Assembly: GCA_021414365.1 (NCBI GenBank)
Contig: JAIOOR010000005.1
Span: forward strand, 62,001 to 126,000
Source: Nitrosarchaeum sp.
Lineage (GTDB): Archaea; Thermoproteota; Nitrososphaeria; Nitrososphaerales; Nitrosopumilaceae
Reading direction: 5' to 3'
DNA: 64,000 bases
Part shown: positions 1 to 7,960 of the stretch, in pieces
Position numbering within the stretch: position 1 is the stretch's first letter
How the letters are laid out: each line of letters begins with the position of its first letter
Notes under the pieces: generated by a model
Database searches by the model: none
What the model saw: only the letters and a program-made list of their open reading frames with translations
What the model was told of the DNA's origin: nothing
Program-made: the position numbers and the translations under genes

Positions 1-266
1 TCTTTTAGGAGCTGCTTGTACTGCATTATTTTGTCATATGCAAGTTTGTCTGATTCGTTTTTGAATTGCGGCTCAAATACAAGATACTGGAAATCATCTG
101 TGATGGTAACTATTGCATCGCCCACTGCATACCTGTCTCGGTATAGGTCTGGCATGGCGTGAAAAGTTTGCACACAAAACATTGGCGTATCTGAGAATTT
201 CGCAGCAGGTGTTGCATCTTGTTTTGCGACAAACTTTGCTTTTTTTACAATATCAAAGATGTTCAC
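1..266 (-). CDS. Probable type II/IV secretion (pilus) ATPase, N-terminal part only
   Basis: The gene starts with GTG at 266 and runs off the left edge, leaving 88 readable codons. The start overlaps the TGA of the prepilin peptidase gene (GTGA), so the two are translationally coupled. The visible protein has the soluble N-terminal character expected upstream of a GspE/PilB/TadA-type ATPase domain (a YRDRY segment followed by short beta-like stretches and an acidic helix). No Walker motif lies in the window, so the assignment rests on position after pilin-like and prepilin peptidase genes and on resemblance to thaumarchaeal secretion ATPase N-termini. If correct, it powers assembly of the pilus encoded by this operon. 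Confidence 0.55.
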   Translation of the reverse strand, partial: MNIFDIVKKAKFVAKQDATPAAKFSDTPMFCVQTFHAMPDLYRDRYAVGDAIVTITDDFQYLVFEPQFKNESDKLAYDKIMQYKQLLK

Positions 267-904
267 TTTAAGGCAAGTCCTACAAACCATAAAAACGCAA
301 ACGCCATAGTAGAGTATACAAACTGCGGATGTGCAGAAAACACGTATTTTGTATCAGGTGTCAGTTTGTTCTCACGCTTTATGGATAACCGCATCACACC
401 CATTTCATCAAATCTTTCTGCAGACAAGATGAATCGGTCACGGGGTCTTTTGCATCGTGCCAAAAAGAACCACCACATTTTTCTGAGTCGGTGATTTTTC
501 AGGTAAGGCATGTCAGAAAATAGTGTGTCTCCCTGTGCCAAATCCGAAAAATTGTAAGCAAGATTGGAAATGATGATGGCCCAGTTTTGGACAAACAATG
601 TAGTTAACAGCAGTGGAATTCCGGCAGGTATTGGGCCTATGTGGGGTATCGCAAAAGACAAGATAAGAATGCCGAGCAGATCTGCCTTGCCAAATAATTT
701 GCACAAAAACGCCACACCTACAAAGACTGCAGATGTTGCAAACAATAGCAGATCAGATAAAATATTATCTGAATCAAATGCAATTTTATGAATAATTACA
801 AAAATAGCAAGTGCGACAAACCAGTATGCTTTGATTTGTCTTTTCTTTACATCAAGTATTGCAAAAAATACAAATGCTGCAAAAAGTGCAAATTCAATAT
901 ACAT
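263..904 (-). CDS. Archaeal type IV prepilin peptidase (A24 / PibD-like)
   Basis: This is a 213-residue integral membrane protein with about five or six hydrophobic segments. Two aspartates sit where A24 aspartyl proteases need them: D18 in ILDVKKRQI just after the first membrane segment, and D75 in FGKAD, a variant of the GxGD motif. Such enzymes cut the basic leader of class III signal peptides from archaellins and type IV pilins at the cytoplasmic face. It lies between genes for large secreted proteins and a probable secretion ATPase, so it probably serves the pilus of this element. The C-terminal third (about residues 125-190) is a longer soluble stretch than in minimal PibD. Confidence 0.8.
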   Translation of the reverse strand: MYIEFALFAAFVFFAILDVKKRQIKAYWFVALAIFVIIHKIAFDSDNILSDLLLFATSAVFVGVAFLCKLFGKADLLGILILSFAIPHIGPIPAGIPLLLTTLFVQNWAIIISNLAYNFSDLAQGDTLFSDMPYLKNHRLRKMWWFFLARCKRPRDRFILSAERFDEMGVMRLSIKRENKLTPDTKYVFSAHPQFVYSTMAFAFLWFVGLALK

Positions 905-926
905 GGTTAGATGAAAAAATTAAAAC

Positions 927-3425
927 TCACATGCTTGTTTGAACATGTGCGTCTTTGATATTTGCAGTAGCACTTGAGGTGCCAGATGAGGATGCAATGA
1001 CATACCCAGATGGTGCAGAGTAGGAGTCAATCTCACCGGAGATCTTGGCATATACAAAAAACTCTACAAAATCACCAGGATTCACTGGAACTGATACTGT
1101 TCCAGAGAGCACATAGTCCGGATAAGTATAGGTCACAGTTTTTGTAACTATCTTAGAGGACATAGTGGCTGTCGGTACAAAGTCAGGAAACGGGTTTATG
1201 CCAAGTGTCTTTTGCTGCACCAGTGCCCCATTGACATACACATCCACCCATCCTGAGAGCGGATCTCTTCTTACTGGTGGTGACGGTGGTGGTGGTAATT
1301 GCTGCAACGTGTATGCATTTGAGATATTGACATTGCCAGATGCGGTCTGAGTAATTATTGCATTGAGATTACCATTTGTTGTTGCAATTGCAAATGTCAC
1401 GGTGCCAGCTACTGCCTCAGCTGAGGAAATTGGAGATGATACAGAAGATACAGATACAGTCGATGTCGCAGGGTTTGCTATTTTGATTCCGGTTCCTCCA
1501 AGTATGTCTTCATACTGCAGCGATGTGTCAATTCCGTTTATCGTTATGTTTATTGTGTGGAATCCTGGAATCACTGGAACCATTATGTCTTGTCCGTTTG
1601 AGTATCTTTTGTCAAGATATGACAAAGGCAGTGTTCCGTCAAGGTTTGTGTCAGTTACATTTACATTTCCAATTACAGGAATTTTCGCGTATGCGTGAAC
1701 CACATACACTTTGTCATCTACAGTATCGATGTGTATTGTTTGGGAATTCACTTCATCAAATATTACTGTGCTAAACGGGCCCCTATATTTTAAAGAGTCA
1801 GGATACAGATTAATCACGCCACCCATTGCCAGAATGCTGGTACTGGTTGCACTCTGAATCATTCCAGACGGGGATGTCATTCCTACGATTACTGGAATTC
1901 CATCTTTGAGTATCTTGTATGGAATGTTTGCTGGCAAGTCAGAAATTGTGATAAATGGAATTGCATTTTGCGCTTCTCCCTTGATGTCTACTGTCTTTCC
2001 GTTTGGTTTTACAATGAGATACTGATCACCTGGCGGCATGACATAATCTTGTTCGCTATTTCCAGTGGAAATCATCTCTGATGTGTATGGTGCAGGATCT
2101 TTTATGGTGAGTGTCCCGACTGCATTTGGATGATATGTAATTGGATAATAATACGCGCACCATATCCAATATTTGTCGCAATTACTGCCTCCTGAAGGTT
2201 GTACAACAGTATATTTTTCAGTGACAGAAGATATCAGTGTGTATCCGTTCACGACAGAACTTGAAATGTATTGAGCAGCCGATGAAAATGTAATGGATGG
2301 TGTCTTTACATATACTGCAGGATAAAATATAGTAGGACTGAAATTTTGAACATATCCATATGAAGGCGGATAGCAAGGGCACTGACGGGCCCCGTGCCAA
2401 TACGTAGACGATGATAGAATTGCGTTAATGTATGTTCCCTGCCCGTATTGTGAAAACAGGACAAAGTTTGCGCCGTCATGTGGCAGCAATGTCAAATCAT
2501 TTGGGGACTCTACCAATTCGACTGATGCACCGCTTGGGATTGTCTGCCTTAGGATCAAGTCTGTGCCGCTCATCTGGTTTAGTTTGAGTACGGTGGTTCC
2601 AGTACCTACGACGTGTATTCCGTTTGTGTCAGTGGTTACGGTGTTTGCACCAATGATGTTCTTGCTTGCAGAGTATCCCAGAATATTTGGCGACGCTGTT
2701 GTATCTACAAGTGAGTTTCCATTGTATGTGTATGATTTCCAAAAAGAAGGAATGAGGTATGCAAGTTTTGTATCCGTATTTTGAACTAGAGATGCAAAGT
2801 CATCCGTGTCAGAAACTCGGGTGTACGGCTTTAATGATTTTTCAACTCCAATCATTCCGGCGCCATGTGTGACATATCCAGAGTATTCTTTTTGAATTAT
2901 TCTTGATTGCAGTCCCATTCCGTTAATCATCGCCTTGCCGTCACCAGTTGCATTACCTCCGATACCAGAAGCAAGATTGTCCATCTTTATCTCAAAGACA
3001 TTGCCATATTTTGTCACTATCTTGCCAGTCAACCCGTCAAATGATGATACACCCAACTCAGAAGGCAAAAAAGAGTTGGCAGTGTGTTTTTGTAGTATGT
3101 CTTTTGACGAATCAAATCTTGAAACTGACAATGCATTATTGGCAAACCCGTCAAATGCTCTTTGTTGTGATGTGACACGCTTTACCTCTTTGCCTGATGA
3201 ATCAAAAAACTGAAACATGACAATTTCCGAATCTTTTGAATTTGTGTTTTTTACAATAATTTCAGACCCGTCATAAACAGCATTGATGTTTTCAGATTTT
3301 TTATTTTGATCTATATCTGATGAAGCAGTAGAAGCCAAAGACATGTCAGATACAAGCGATACGGCATATGCGCCAGATGCCATAATAGATAGAACAATAA
3401 TTGTTGCAGCAAGTATCTGGTTCAT
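927..3425 (-). CDS. Very large extracytoplasmic protein, possible pilus tip or adhesin
   Basis: The 832-residue product begins with one hydrophobic helix ending AYAVS, which may be a signal peptide or a pilin-like stem. The rest is rich in Ser, Thr, Val, Asn and Tyr with no further membrane segment, as in beta-rich surface proteins. Residues 45-85 (INAVYDGSEIIVKN and following) resemble the beta domain of FlaF/FlaG-type archaellum components. A proline-rich stretch (QLPPPPSPPV, about residue 700) suggests a hinge, and two short Cys-containing patches (ARQCPCYPP, and CDKYWIWC) could form disulfides. It lies in the pilus operon, directly before the prepilin peptidase. A role as adhesin or tip subunit is inferred; no family was recognised. 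Confidence 0.7.
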   Translation of the reverse strand: MNQILAATIIVLSIMASGAYAVSLVSDMSLASTASSDIDQNKKSENINAVYDGSEIIVKNTNSKDSEIVMFQFFDSSGKEVKRVTSQQRAFDGFANNALSVSRFDSSKDILQKHTANSFLPSELGVSSFDGLTGKIVTKYGNVFEIKMDNLASGIGGNATGDGKAMINGMGLQSRIIQKEYSGYVTHGAGMIGVEKSLKPYTRVSDTDDFASLVQNTDTKLAYLIPSFWKSYTYNGNSLVDTTASPNILGYSASKNIIGANTVTTDTNGIHVVGTGTTVLKLNQMSGTDLILRQTIPSGASVELVESPNDLTLLPHDGANFVLFSQYGQGTYINAILSSSTYWHGARQCPCYPPSYGYVQNFSPTIFYPAVYVKTPSITFSSAAQYISSSVVNGYTLISSVTEKYTVVQPSGGSNCDKYWIWCAYYYPITYHPNAVGTLTIKDPAPYTSEMISTGNSEQDYVMPPGDQYLIVKPNGKTVDIKGEAQNAIPFITISDLPANIPYKILKDGIPVIVGMTSPSGMIQSATSTSILAMGGVINLYPDSLKYRGPFSTVIFDEVNSQTIHIDTVDDKVYVVHAYAKIPVIGNVNVTDTNLDGTLPLSYLDKRYSNGQDIMVPVIPGFHTINITINGIDTSLQYEDILGGTGIKIANPATSTVSVSSVSSPISSAEAVAGTVTFAIATTNGNLNAIITQTASGNVNISNAYTLQQLPPPPSPPVRRDPLSGWVDVYVNGALVQQKTLGINPFPDFVPTATMSSKIVTKTVTYTYPDYVLSGTVSVPVNPGDFVEFFVYAKISGEIDSYSAPSGYVIASSSGTSSATANIKDAHVQTSM

Positions 3426-3476
3426 AATATTAATTAAAGAAAAATTGTATTAGGGATTGATTCTATCAAGTTGAAC

Positions 3477-4430
3477 CTATGGATTGATTTTGAAAAATCG
3501 CAGCATCCCATTGTAGAAATTATTGAAAAAAACAAACAAATCAAACTTGTCCTCAAAAGTCGGATTTTCTAAATCAGGTATCTCAAAAGTTTCTAAATCA
3601 GGTATCTCAAAAGTTTCTAAATCAGGTATCTCAAAAGTTTCTAAATCAGGTATCTCAAAAGTTTCTAAATTAGGTATCTCAAAAGTTTCTAAATTAGGTA
3701 TCTCAAAAGTTTCTAAATTAGGTATCACAGAAGTTTCTAAAACAGGGACAGACAAGGATGGAATCGACGAAGTTATGATTGGCAAAGACAATGGTGTAGA
3801 GTAGGATTTTAATTCAAATGAAAACAGTGGAATCTTCCCAGTTCTCTTTTCTGCAAAAACAGATGCTTTTGATGGAAGATATGTATCGTCACGAATCACA
3901 ACTACTCCTGAAATATTATTGCCTGAGAAAACAAGATCGTATGTGGTGTAATCATCAAATGATTCAAAATCACCAACCATAATGTCTGTTTTTCCAAATG
4001 CAGGCAAAGTCGAAGACATTGTATTTCCTATAACAGTGTCAATTGATTGTATGTGCGCGTCATGAGTTAACCAAAATACAGTATTTGACAGACTAGAAGA
4101 CACATACTTGTTTTCAAAAGAATAAATGTTAAACCCGTCATCAATTAAAATGACATCATTCCATGACGTCTCATCATTAATAATTGACACCTGGGCAATC
4201 CATGCGGTTCCAAATGAGACATTGACTTGCTCAATGATATTAATCGTAAGATCGTAGCATTTGGTTTGTGTTTTTGTTGTACGGTCAACTGTGATATAAT
4301 CGCAGACATTATACACAAACACATCGCCTTTTTGAAACTCTCCAAATTCCCATCCAAAAGCAGCTGCATGCATAGACATGATTGCAGATATGCTTACAAA
4401 TGCAATTAAAAATACAAGCAAAATATTCAT
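3477..4430 (-). CDS. Secreted protein with ETFEIP(N/D)L octapeptide repeats
   Basis: The 317-residue protein has an N-terminal signal peptide (hydrophobic residues 2-24, cleavage likely near MHAAAFG). A globular region of about 190 residues follows, then a Pro-rich linker and seven copies of an eight-residue repeat, LETFEIP(N/D), the first diverged to LETSVIPN. The tail is short and aromatic (FDLFVFFNNF). Its ATG overlaps the TGA of the upstream FlaF/FlaG-like gene by four bases, so both are made from one message. The repeats are acidic and evenly spaced, as in stalk or wall-spanning segments. Function is unknown; exposure on the cell surface is inferred from the signal peptide. Confidence 0.75.
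   Translation of the reverse strand: MNILLVFLIAFVSISAIMSMHAAAFGWEFGEFQKGDVFVYNVCDYITVDRTTKTQTKCYDLTINIIEQVNVSFGTAWIAQVSIINDETSWNDVILIDDGFNIYSFENKYVSSSLSNTVFWLTHDAHIQSIDTVIGNTMSSTLPAFGKTDIMVGDFESFDDYTTYDLVFSGNNISGVVVIRDDTYLPSKASVFAEKRTGKIPLFSFELKSYSTPLSLPIITSSIPSLSVPVLETSVIPNLETFEIPNLETFEIPNLETFEIPDLETFEIPDLETFEIPDLETFEIPDLENPTFEDKFDLFVFFNNFYNGMLRFFKINP
3568..3738. repeat. In-frame tandem repeat, 24-bp unit, about seven copies
   Basis: The plus-strand unit is GGTATCTCAAAAGTTTCTAA plus AT(C/T)A. It recurs every 24 bases. Four copies carry AAATCA and the next three AAATTA, and the last is diverged (GGTATCACAGAAG). Because 24 is a multiple of three, copy-number change would lengthen or shorten the protein repeat without a frameshift. 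The near identity at DNA level points to recent expansion by slippage or recombination. Confidence 0.95.
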
Positions 4431-4828
4431 GCTGCGTTGACTTGCAATATGTTCTGGTTTTCTGTAAGAAGATAGAGTTTATCTGTAATAGAATCACATG
4501 TCAGCGAAATCAGCTTTCCAGGCTGCACACTCATATCGGCAGGATCGGCATTATCTGATGTACATGATATGGTGATATTTTCAAAAAACGCCTTTGATAT
4601 GGAGGAATTATATTTTCCATAATTTGAGATAACAATGACTGTTTTTGAATCTACAATGTCTGCAGATATCACAGATATCTTCTCAGAGAGCATTGCAGAT
4701 TTTTGCTGATTTAACTTACCCACCATCTCAGACATTGAAGATATGCTGTCTCCAAAAGAAGCAAGCAGCAAGACAAGAAACACTCCGACCATAGACGATA
4801 TAATCAGGACCTCATGTGTGTATGCCAT
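4427..4828 (-). CDS. FlaF/FlaG-like archaellum or pilus component
   Basis: From the ATG at 4828 the product is 133 residues: MAYTHEVLIISSMVGVFLVL forms a single N-terminal membrane helix, followed by a polar coiled stretch and a beta-rich domain (VIVISNYGKYNSSI, then paired Cys in ISCTSD and SLTCDS). This layout matches FlaF/FlaG-type proteins, which anchor an archaellum or pilus through an outer beta-sandwich. An in-frame ATG at 4885 would add 19 residues, but those codons coincide with a perfect 14-bp hairpin that ends one base before the ATG at 4828, so the shorter start is preferred. The gene overlaps the next secreted protein gene by four bases. Confidence 0.65.
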   Translation of the reverse strand: MAYTHEVLIISSMVGVFLVLLLASFGDSISSMSEMVGKLNQQKSAMLSEKISVISADIVDSKTVIVISNYGKYNSSISKAFFENITISCTSDNADPADMSVQPGKLISLTCDSITDKLYLLTENQNILQVNAA

Positions 4829-4829
4829 C

Positions 4830-4863
4830 GCATCCAAAGGAGTGCAGAGACTCCTCTGGATGC
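4830..4863 (-). promoter_or_regulatory. 14-bp RNA hairpin immediately before the pilus gene start codon
   Basis: On the minus-strand transcript GCATCCAGAGGAGT pairs with ACTCCTTTGGATGC around a six-base loop CTCTGC. All 14 positions pair, one as G-U. The stem ends one base before the ATG at 4828, and an AGGAG sequence lies in its 5' arm. It fills most of the gap between the ParB-like gene (stop at 4891) and the pilus gene. It probably controls translation or RNA processing; the function is inferred. Confidence 0.75.
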
Positions 4864-4890
4864 AAAGTGATCGTTTTGCGGGCATATTAT

Positions 4891-5853
4891 CTAAATGACA
4901 TTTGTATTAGAGGTTGATTTTCCGACAAAAACTATGAAATTCTTGCCAGATAATTTTTTTGCAAGTGTGTCAAAATCATTGTTCTGGGAGGATAAAATAA
5001 TTGGGGGAGACTCTTTTGATACGCCCAGATATTTGCAATATTTTTGTGGAATTGTAAATACATGCTCTGCAAGATTTGGTCCAGTGACAAGTGTGATGCC
5101 GTCAATGTCTTTTCTAGGCCCTACATAGTCCGGTGTCGCAATAAGTTTTGCATGGCAGTTTTGGCATTCAAACTCCCTTATCTCAGAGACTGCCTTTTCA
5201 TGGTGTTGTTTTTCTTTGCGAGGATGGGCAATTGATGCAGACCGAATTTGATCATTGTGAGGAAATCTAAACCTGCTCGGATTCGCCGTTGCCAATGTGC
5301 GTATGAATTTCAGGATCTTTTTTTGATCTTCTACTGTGTCAGTTCTTCCAAGCTCCTCAAAGAGATGCAGTGGGACAACGGTATTTGCGCCAAGCGAGTA
5401 AACATAATGTATCAGCAATTCAAACTCGTACAATATATCATCGCTTAGACTAATCTCATAGTATCGCTTGAACTGCGAATCCAAAAAGAACATGCTCAGT
5501 GTTTCAGATATGCCAAACTTTTGCACAAACGGACGGATGACACGTATCAGTGTAACTGGATTTTGAAATGATTTTACAGACAATGTGATGTGGGCACCAA
5601 GATCATTTGAATTTGGAATGACAAAGGCGCGTATTTTTTTTATGTTTTGTTTTTTTGCTGCAGCATACACATCACATCTGTCAGCAAGAAAATACTTGCT
5701 GTCTTTTTGTGTCACAATTACAAAAAACAACATCTCACTTTCTGTTCCAAAAACATCCGATATCAATGCCAGTCGCTTGTCTGAAAAATCAGTAATGATG
5801 TTTTCAGGTACGATTATATCCTTTAGATCAATGATTGAGAATTTGCCAGTCAT
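4891..5853 (-). CDS. ParB/sulfiredoxin-fold-like protein with C-terminal zinc-like pair
   Basis: From the ATG at 5853, which overlaps the stop of the TFIIB-like gene (ATGA), the product is 320 residues. Residues 1-95 resemble the N-terminal ParB fold: KFSIIDLKDIIVPE matches the usual first strand, and LADRCDVYAAAKKQNIKKIR resembles the helix found in ParB as DGHxRxxAAxxxGxxxI. The usual GxxR is replaced by DRCD, so nuclease or CTPase activity is doubtful. A helical middle (about 95-205) follows, then a CxxC pair (FECQNCHAKL) and a terminal domain with no partner CxxC. A role in partition, copy control or DNA binding of the mobile element is inferred. An upstream in-frame ATG at 5916 lies inside the previous gene and is less likely. 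Confidence 0.5.
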   Translation of the reverse strand: MTGKFSIIDLKDIIVPENIITDFSDKRLALISDVFGTESEMLFFVIVTQKDSKYFLADRCDVYAAAKKQNIKKIRAFVIPNSNDLGAHITLSVKSFQNPVTLIRVIRPFVQKFGISETLSMFFLDSQFKRYYEISLSDDILYEFELLIHYVYSLGANTVVPLHLFEELGRTDTVEDQKKILKFIRTLATANPSRFRFPHNDQIRSASIAHPRKEKQHHEKAVSEIREFECQNCHAKLIATPDYVGPRKDIDGITLVTGPNLAEHVFTIPQKYCKYLGVSKESPPIILSSQNNDFDTLAKKLSGKNFIVFVGKSTSNTNVI

Positions 5854-6518
5854 GTGTACCTGCTCAGATATTGATGTACAAGTTTTGCCCTCTGCAAAGA
5901 TGTACCAGGAAAACAAGACATTAGTTTTGATGCAATGATGTGTTGTTGTGGGTCAATATTATTTCTGATTGCACAAACATCAGACAAATCACCGTTTGGC
6001 AAGACAAGCCCGATATCCAAAGCAGTCGGTTTTATGGAATACAGCATGGAACGCAAAGTGATCATTCTTTTCAGGCCAAACACGTGACGCACTAGATCTA
6101 TCATGTCATCTATGTTACATGGGACACCAGAAAACTCACATGCCGAATAAATTGAAAATGCCGCAGTTTTTCCAATTCCGAGTTTGAATGGGCGTAATTT
6201 TGAAAACATGTAAAATGCATTGTTTGTTACAATTTTTTGCAAATTCAAGACATCGCAGCAGCGATAAAAATCAAGTGCGTGTGTGTCTACTCTCTCAATA
6301 ATATTGCGTGTTTTTTTCTTGTTAAGATGTGTCAGGATTAGTTTGTCATCCAAAATATTTTTGGACCCGAGTTTGTTGTGACCATCGGTGCAAATAGTAA
6401 ATGATTCAGATTCTGCTATACCATACACAAAGCCACATCTGGGACAGACAGTTTCACCGTCTGTCTCGATTTGTCGCGATTCATTACAAATAGGACATTT
6501 AGCACTCAAAACAATCAC
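5850..6518 (-). CDS. Divergent TFIIB-like transcription factor of the mobile element
   Basis: The GTG at 6518 gives 222 residues. A zinc ribbon is clear (C8, C11, C25, C28; CPIC and CPRCG). Downstream, KTAAFSIYSACEFSGVPCN resembles the first cyclin-fold signature of TFB (AAAIYxACRxxGxPRT), and a second helical half follows. At 222 residues it is shorter than the chromosomal TFB in this window (302), and the B-reader/linker is poorly conserved. An AT-rich box (TTTAAATAC on the transcript strand, 6536-6544) lies about 22 bases upstream, so a leaderless message is likely. It could direct RNA polymerase to promoters of the element. Confidence 0.65.
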   Translation of the reverse strand: MIVLSAKCPICNESRQIETDGETVCPRCGFVYGIAESESFTICTDGHNKLGSKNILDDKLILTHLNKKKTRNIIERVDTHALDFYRCCDVLNLQKIVTNNAFYMFSKLRPFKLGIGKTAAFSIYSACEFSGVPCNIDDMIDLVRHVFGLKRMITLRSMLYSIKPTALDIGLVLPNGDLSDVCAIRNNIDPQQHIIASKLMSCFPGTSLQRAKLVHQYLSRYT

Positions 6519-6535
6519 ACAGATAAGATAATTTA

Positions 6536-6544
6536 GTATTTAAA
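6536..6544 (-). promoter_or_regulatory. TATA-like box for the TFIIB-like gene
   Basis: TTTAAATAC reads on the minus strand 18-26 bases before the GTG at 6518. This spacing fits archaeal promoters producing leaderless mRNA. Confidence 0.5.
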
Positions 6545-6621
6545 GCTCAAAAATGGAGATTTTGATTAGAGTTATAATTAAGGTTTGTGATTTTTTTGTG
6601 CGTAATTTTGTTGGTTATTGG

Positions 6622-6635
6622 GTAAGCCGGCTTAC
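6622..6635. promoter_or_regulatory. 14-bp perfect palindrome GTAAGCCGGCTTAC
   Basis: The palindrome lies in the 134-base gap between the nuclease gene (stop at 6653) and the TFIIB-like gene (start at 6518). GGTTA and TAACC flank it as a further imperfect inverted pair. It may be a terminator stem or an operator for a dimeric regulator. The CCGG core stands out in this AT-rich gap. Confidence 0.6.
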
Positions 6636-6652
6636 TCTTTAACCCACAAATT

Positions 6653-7960
6653 TTATTCCAAAAATTCAAAAATTTGAGAATCTTGATGTGTACTTGATTT
6701 CCTCAAATAAATGACAAGCCATACTACAGGCAATATGACAAGTGGAGATAAAAAGATTACTGGAAAATCATCTGATTTTATCCTAGTTTGAGAAACAATG
6801 GATATCGTATCATTTTTCTGTTTTGCAGGTTCAGGTGTTGGTGCAATAATGGAATGGTTTGGCAGAACTGGTTTTTTGCATTTATCTGCGACCCAATCAT
6901 CATATGCAAATTCGCTTTTTGTGCAAAACGATGCAAGAATGTGTGCATTAGATGATTTTATCAATGCGGAATTTAAAACCACATCACCACATGTCACTTT
7001 TGCCACTTGTCGCCCGAAACGATCAGATGGTTGCAAGTCATCTATATCGACAAGTACTGCCAGACCAACAGGACATACAGATGCTGTAAAATCTGTCGCC
7101 CTCTGAAAACCTTCATCGCCTTTTTCAGGGGTATCAACAAGGGACAGTCTCACAATTTTTTTATCAACATGTATTGTGTCACCGTCAACTATTTTGCTTA
7201 CCAACCCTACATAACACAAGCTGCAATCAGAATCGTATTTGCTTGTTGTGTTTTCTGTCAACTCAGATGCAGGCAAATTTACAGTCTGCAAATTAGAAAA
7301 ACGCAAAGGTACATCAGTCACATTAATAGTTCCACCCAACCACGGATGAAACACACATGAAAAAGTAAATTTTCCAGTGTCATTTAAAAACACCACACTG
7401 TTACTATTTGGAGCAATTACATCAGATAGTACGGCGCCTATCTTGAATTGATGCTCTTTGTAATCATAGTTGACAAAGTTAACACCGAATGTTTTTGGCA
7501 CATGTGATGTAGTGGGGGATATGCAGTCATCATTTGACAATATCTTGTTTTGAGATACGGCACAGGACACTGAGGCATTTTTTTTTATTTCTATTTTTAC
7601 AGAGCCGTCATAGTGCAGGAAAAAATAATCCGTAAAGGATTCGGATTTTTTCTTATCATATGATATAATGTTGATGGTGTACAGTCCAAGCTGTGATGAC
7701 TTGTCAAGGTATACAAATCCGTCAATTATGCCGTCATCAGTTGCAACAAGTGATGATTTCTCAGATGTATCATCTGGGTAAATAACAGTCATGTTGACCA
7801 AATGATACGGAACATGACCTGAGATGGAGATGGTGTTTCCAATGCTGGATTTTTCTTCCATGTTTTTTTTTATAATAATATGATATCCATCAGCATATGC
7901 AAAACTCACAGGTATCACCAAGACTGTGATCAAGACTGCAATGAGCATAAAGAGACTCAT
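6653..7960 (-). CDS. Membrane-anchored secreted protein: cupredoxin-like plus thermonuclease domain
   Basis: The 435-residue protein has an N-terminal signal peptide (cleavage near AYADG) and a C-terminal membrane helix (about residues 405-425) followed by basic residues, so most of it faces outward. A cupredoxin-like segment ends with FSCVFHPWLGGTI (C202, H205 as copper ligands). Residues 250-360 are a staphylococcal-nuclease (TNase) domain: VSKIVDGDTI, VRLSLVDTPEK (R271, D276, E279) and DRFGRQ (R317) supply the usual calcium and phosphate ligands. It is coupled to the upstream gene by an ATGA overlap. Outward-facing nuclease activity in a pilus or conjugation operon suggests DNA processing at the cell surface, an inference. 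Confidence 0.75.
   Translation of the reverse strand: MSLFMLIAVLITVLVIPVSFAYADGYHIIIKKNMEEKSSIGNTISISGHVPYHLVNMTVIYPDDTSEKSSLVATDDGIIDGFVYLDKSSQLGLYTINIISYDKKKSESFTDYFFLHYDGSVKIEIKKNASVSCAVSQNKILSNDDCISPTTSHVPKTFGVNFVNYDYKEHQFKIGAVLSDVIAPNSNSVVFLNDTGKFTFSCVFHPWLGGTINVTDVPLRFSNLQTVNLPASELTENTTSKYDSDCSLCYVGLVSKIVDGDTIHVDKKIVRLSLVDTPEKGDEGFQRATDFTASVCPVGLAVLVDIDDLQPSDRFGRQVAKVTCGDVVLNSALIKSSNAHILASFCTKSEFAYDDWVADKCKKPVLPNHSIIAPTPEPAKQKNDTISIVSQTRIKSDDFPVIFLSPLVILPVVWLVIYLRKSSTHQDSQIFEFLE

Noticed and set aside
219-494. Plus-strand open frame opposite the prepilin peptidase
   Set aside because: It lies antisense to a gene with clear A24 motifs and operon coupling and has no domain of its own.
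1165-3213. Several plus-strand open frames antisense to the giant surface protein
   Set aside because: They mirror the beta-rich coding strand, lack ribosome sites and show no domains.
3568-3738. CRISPR array
   Set aside because: The repeats are contiguous with no spacers and encode protein.
3523-3804. Plus-strand frame with SKSGISKV repeats
   Set aside because: It is the antisense reading of the 24-bp repeat, so the periodicity comes from the real minus-strand gene.
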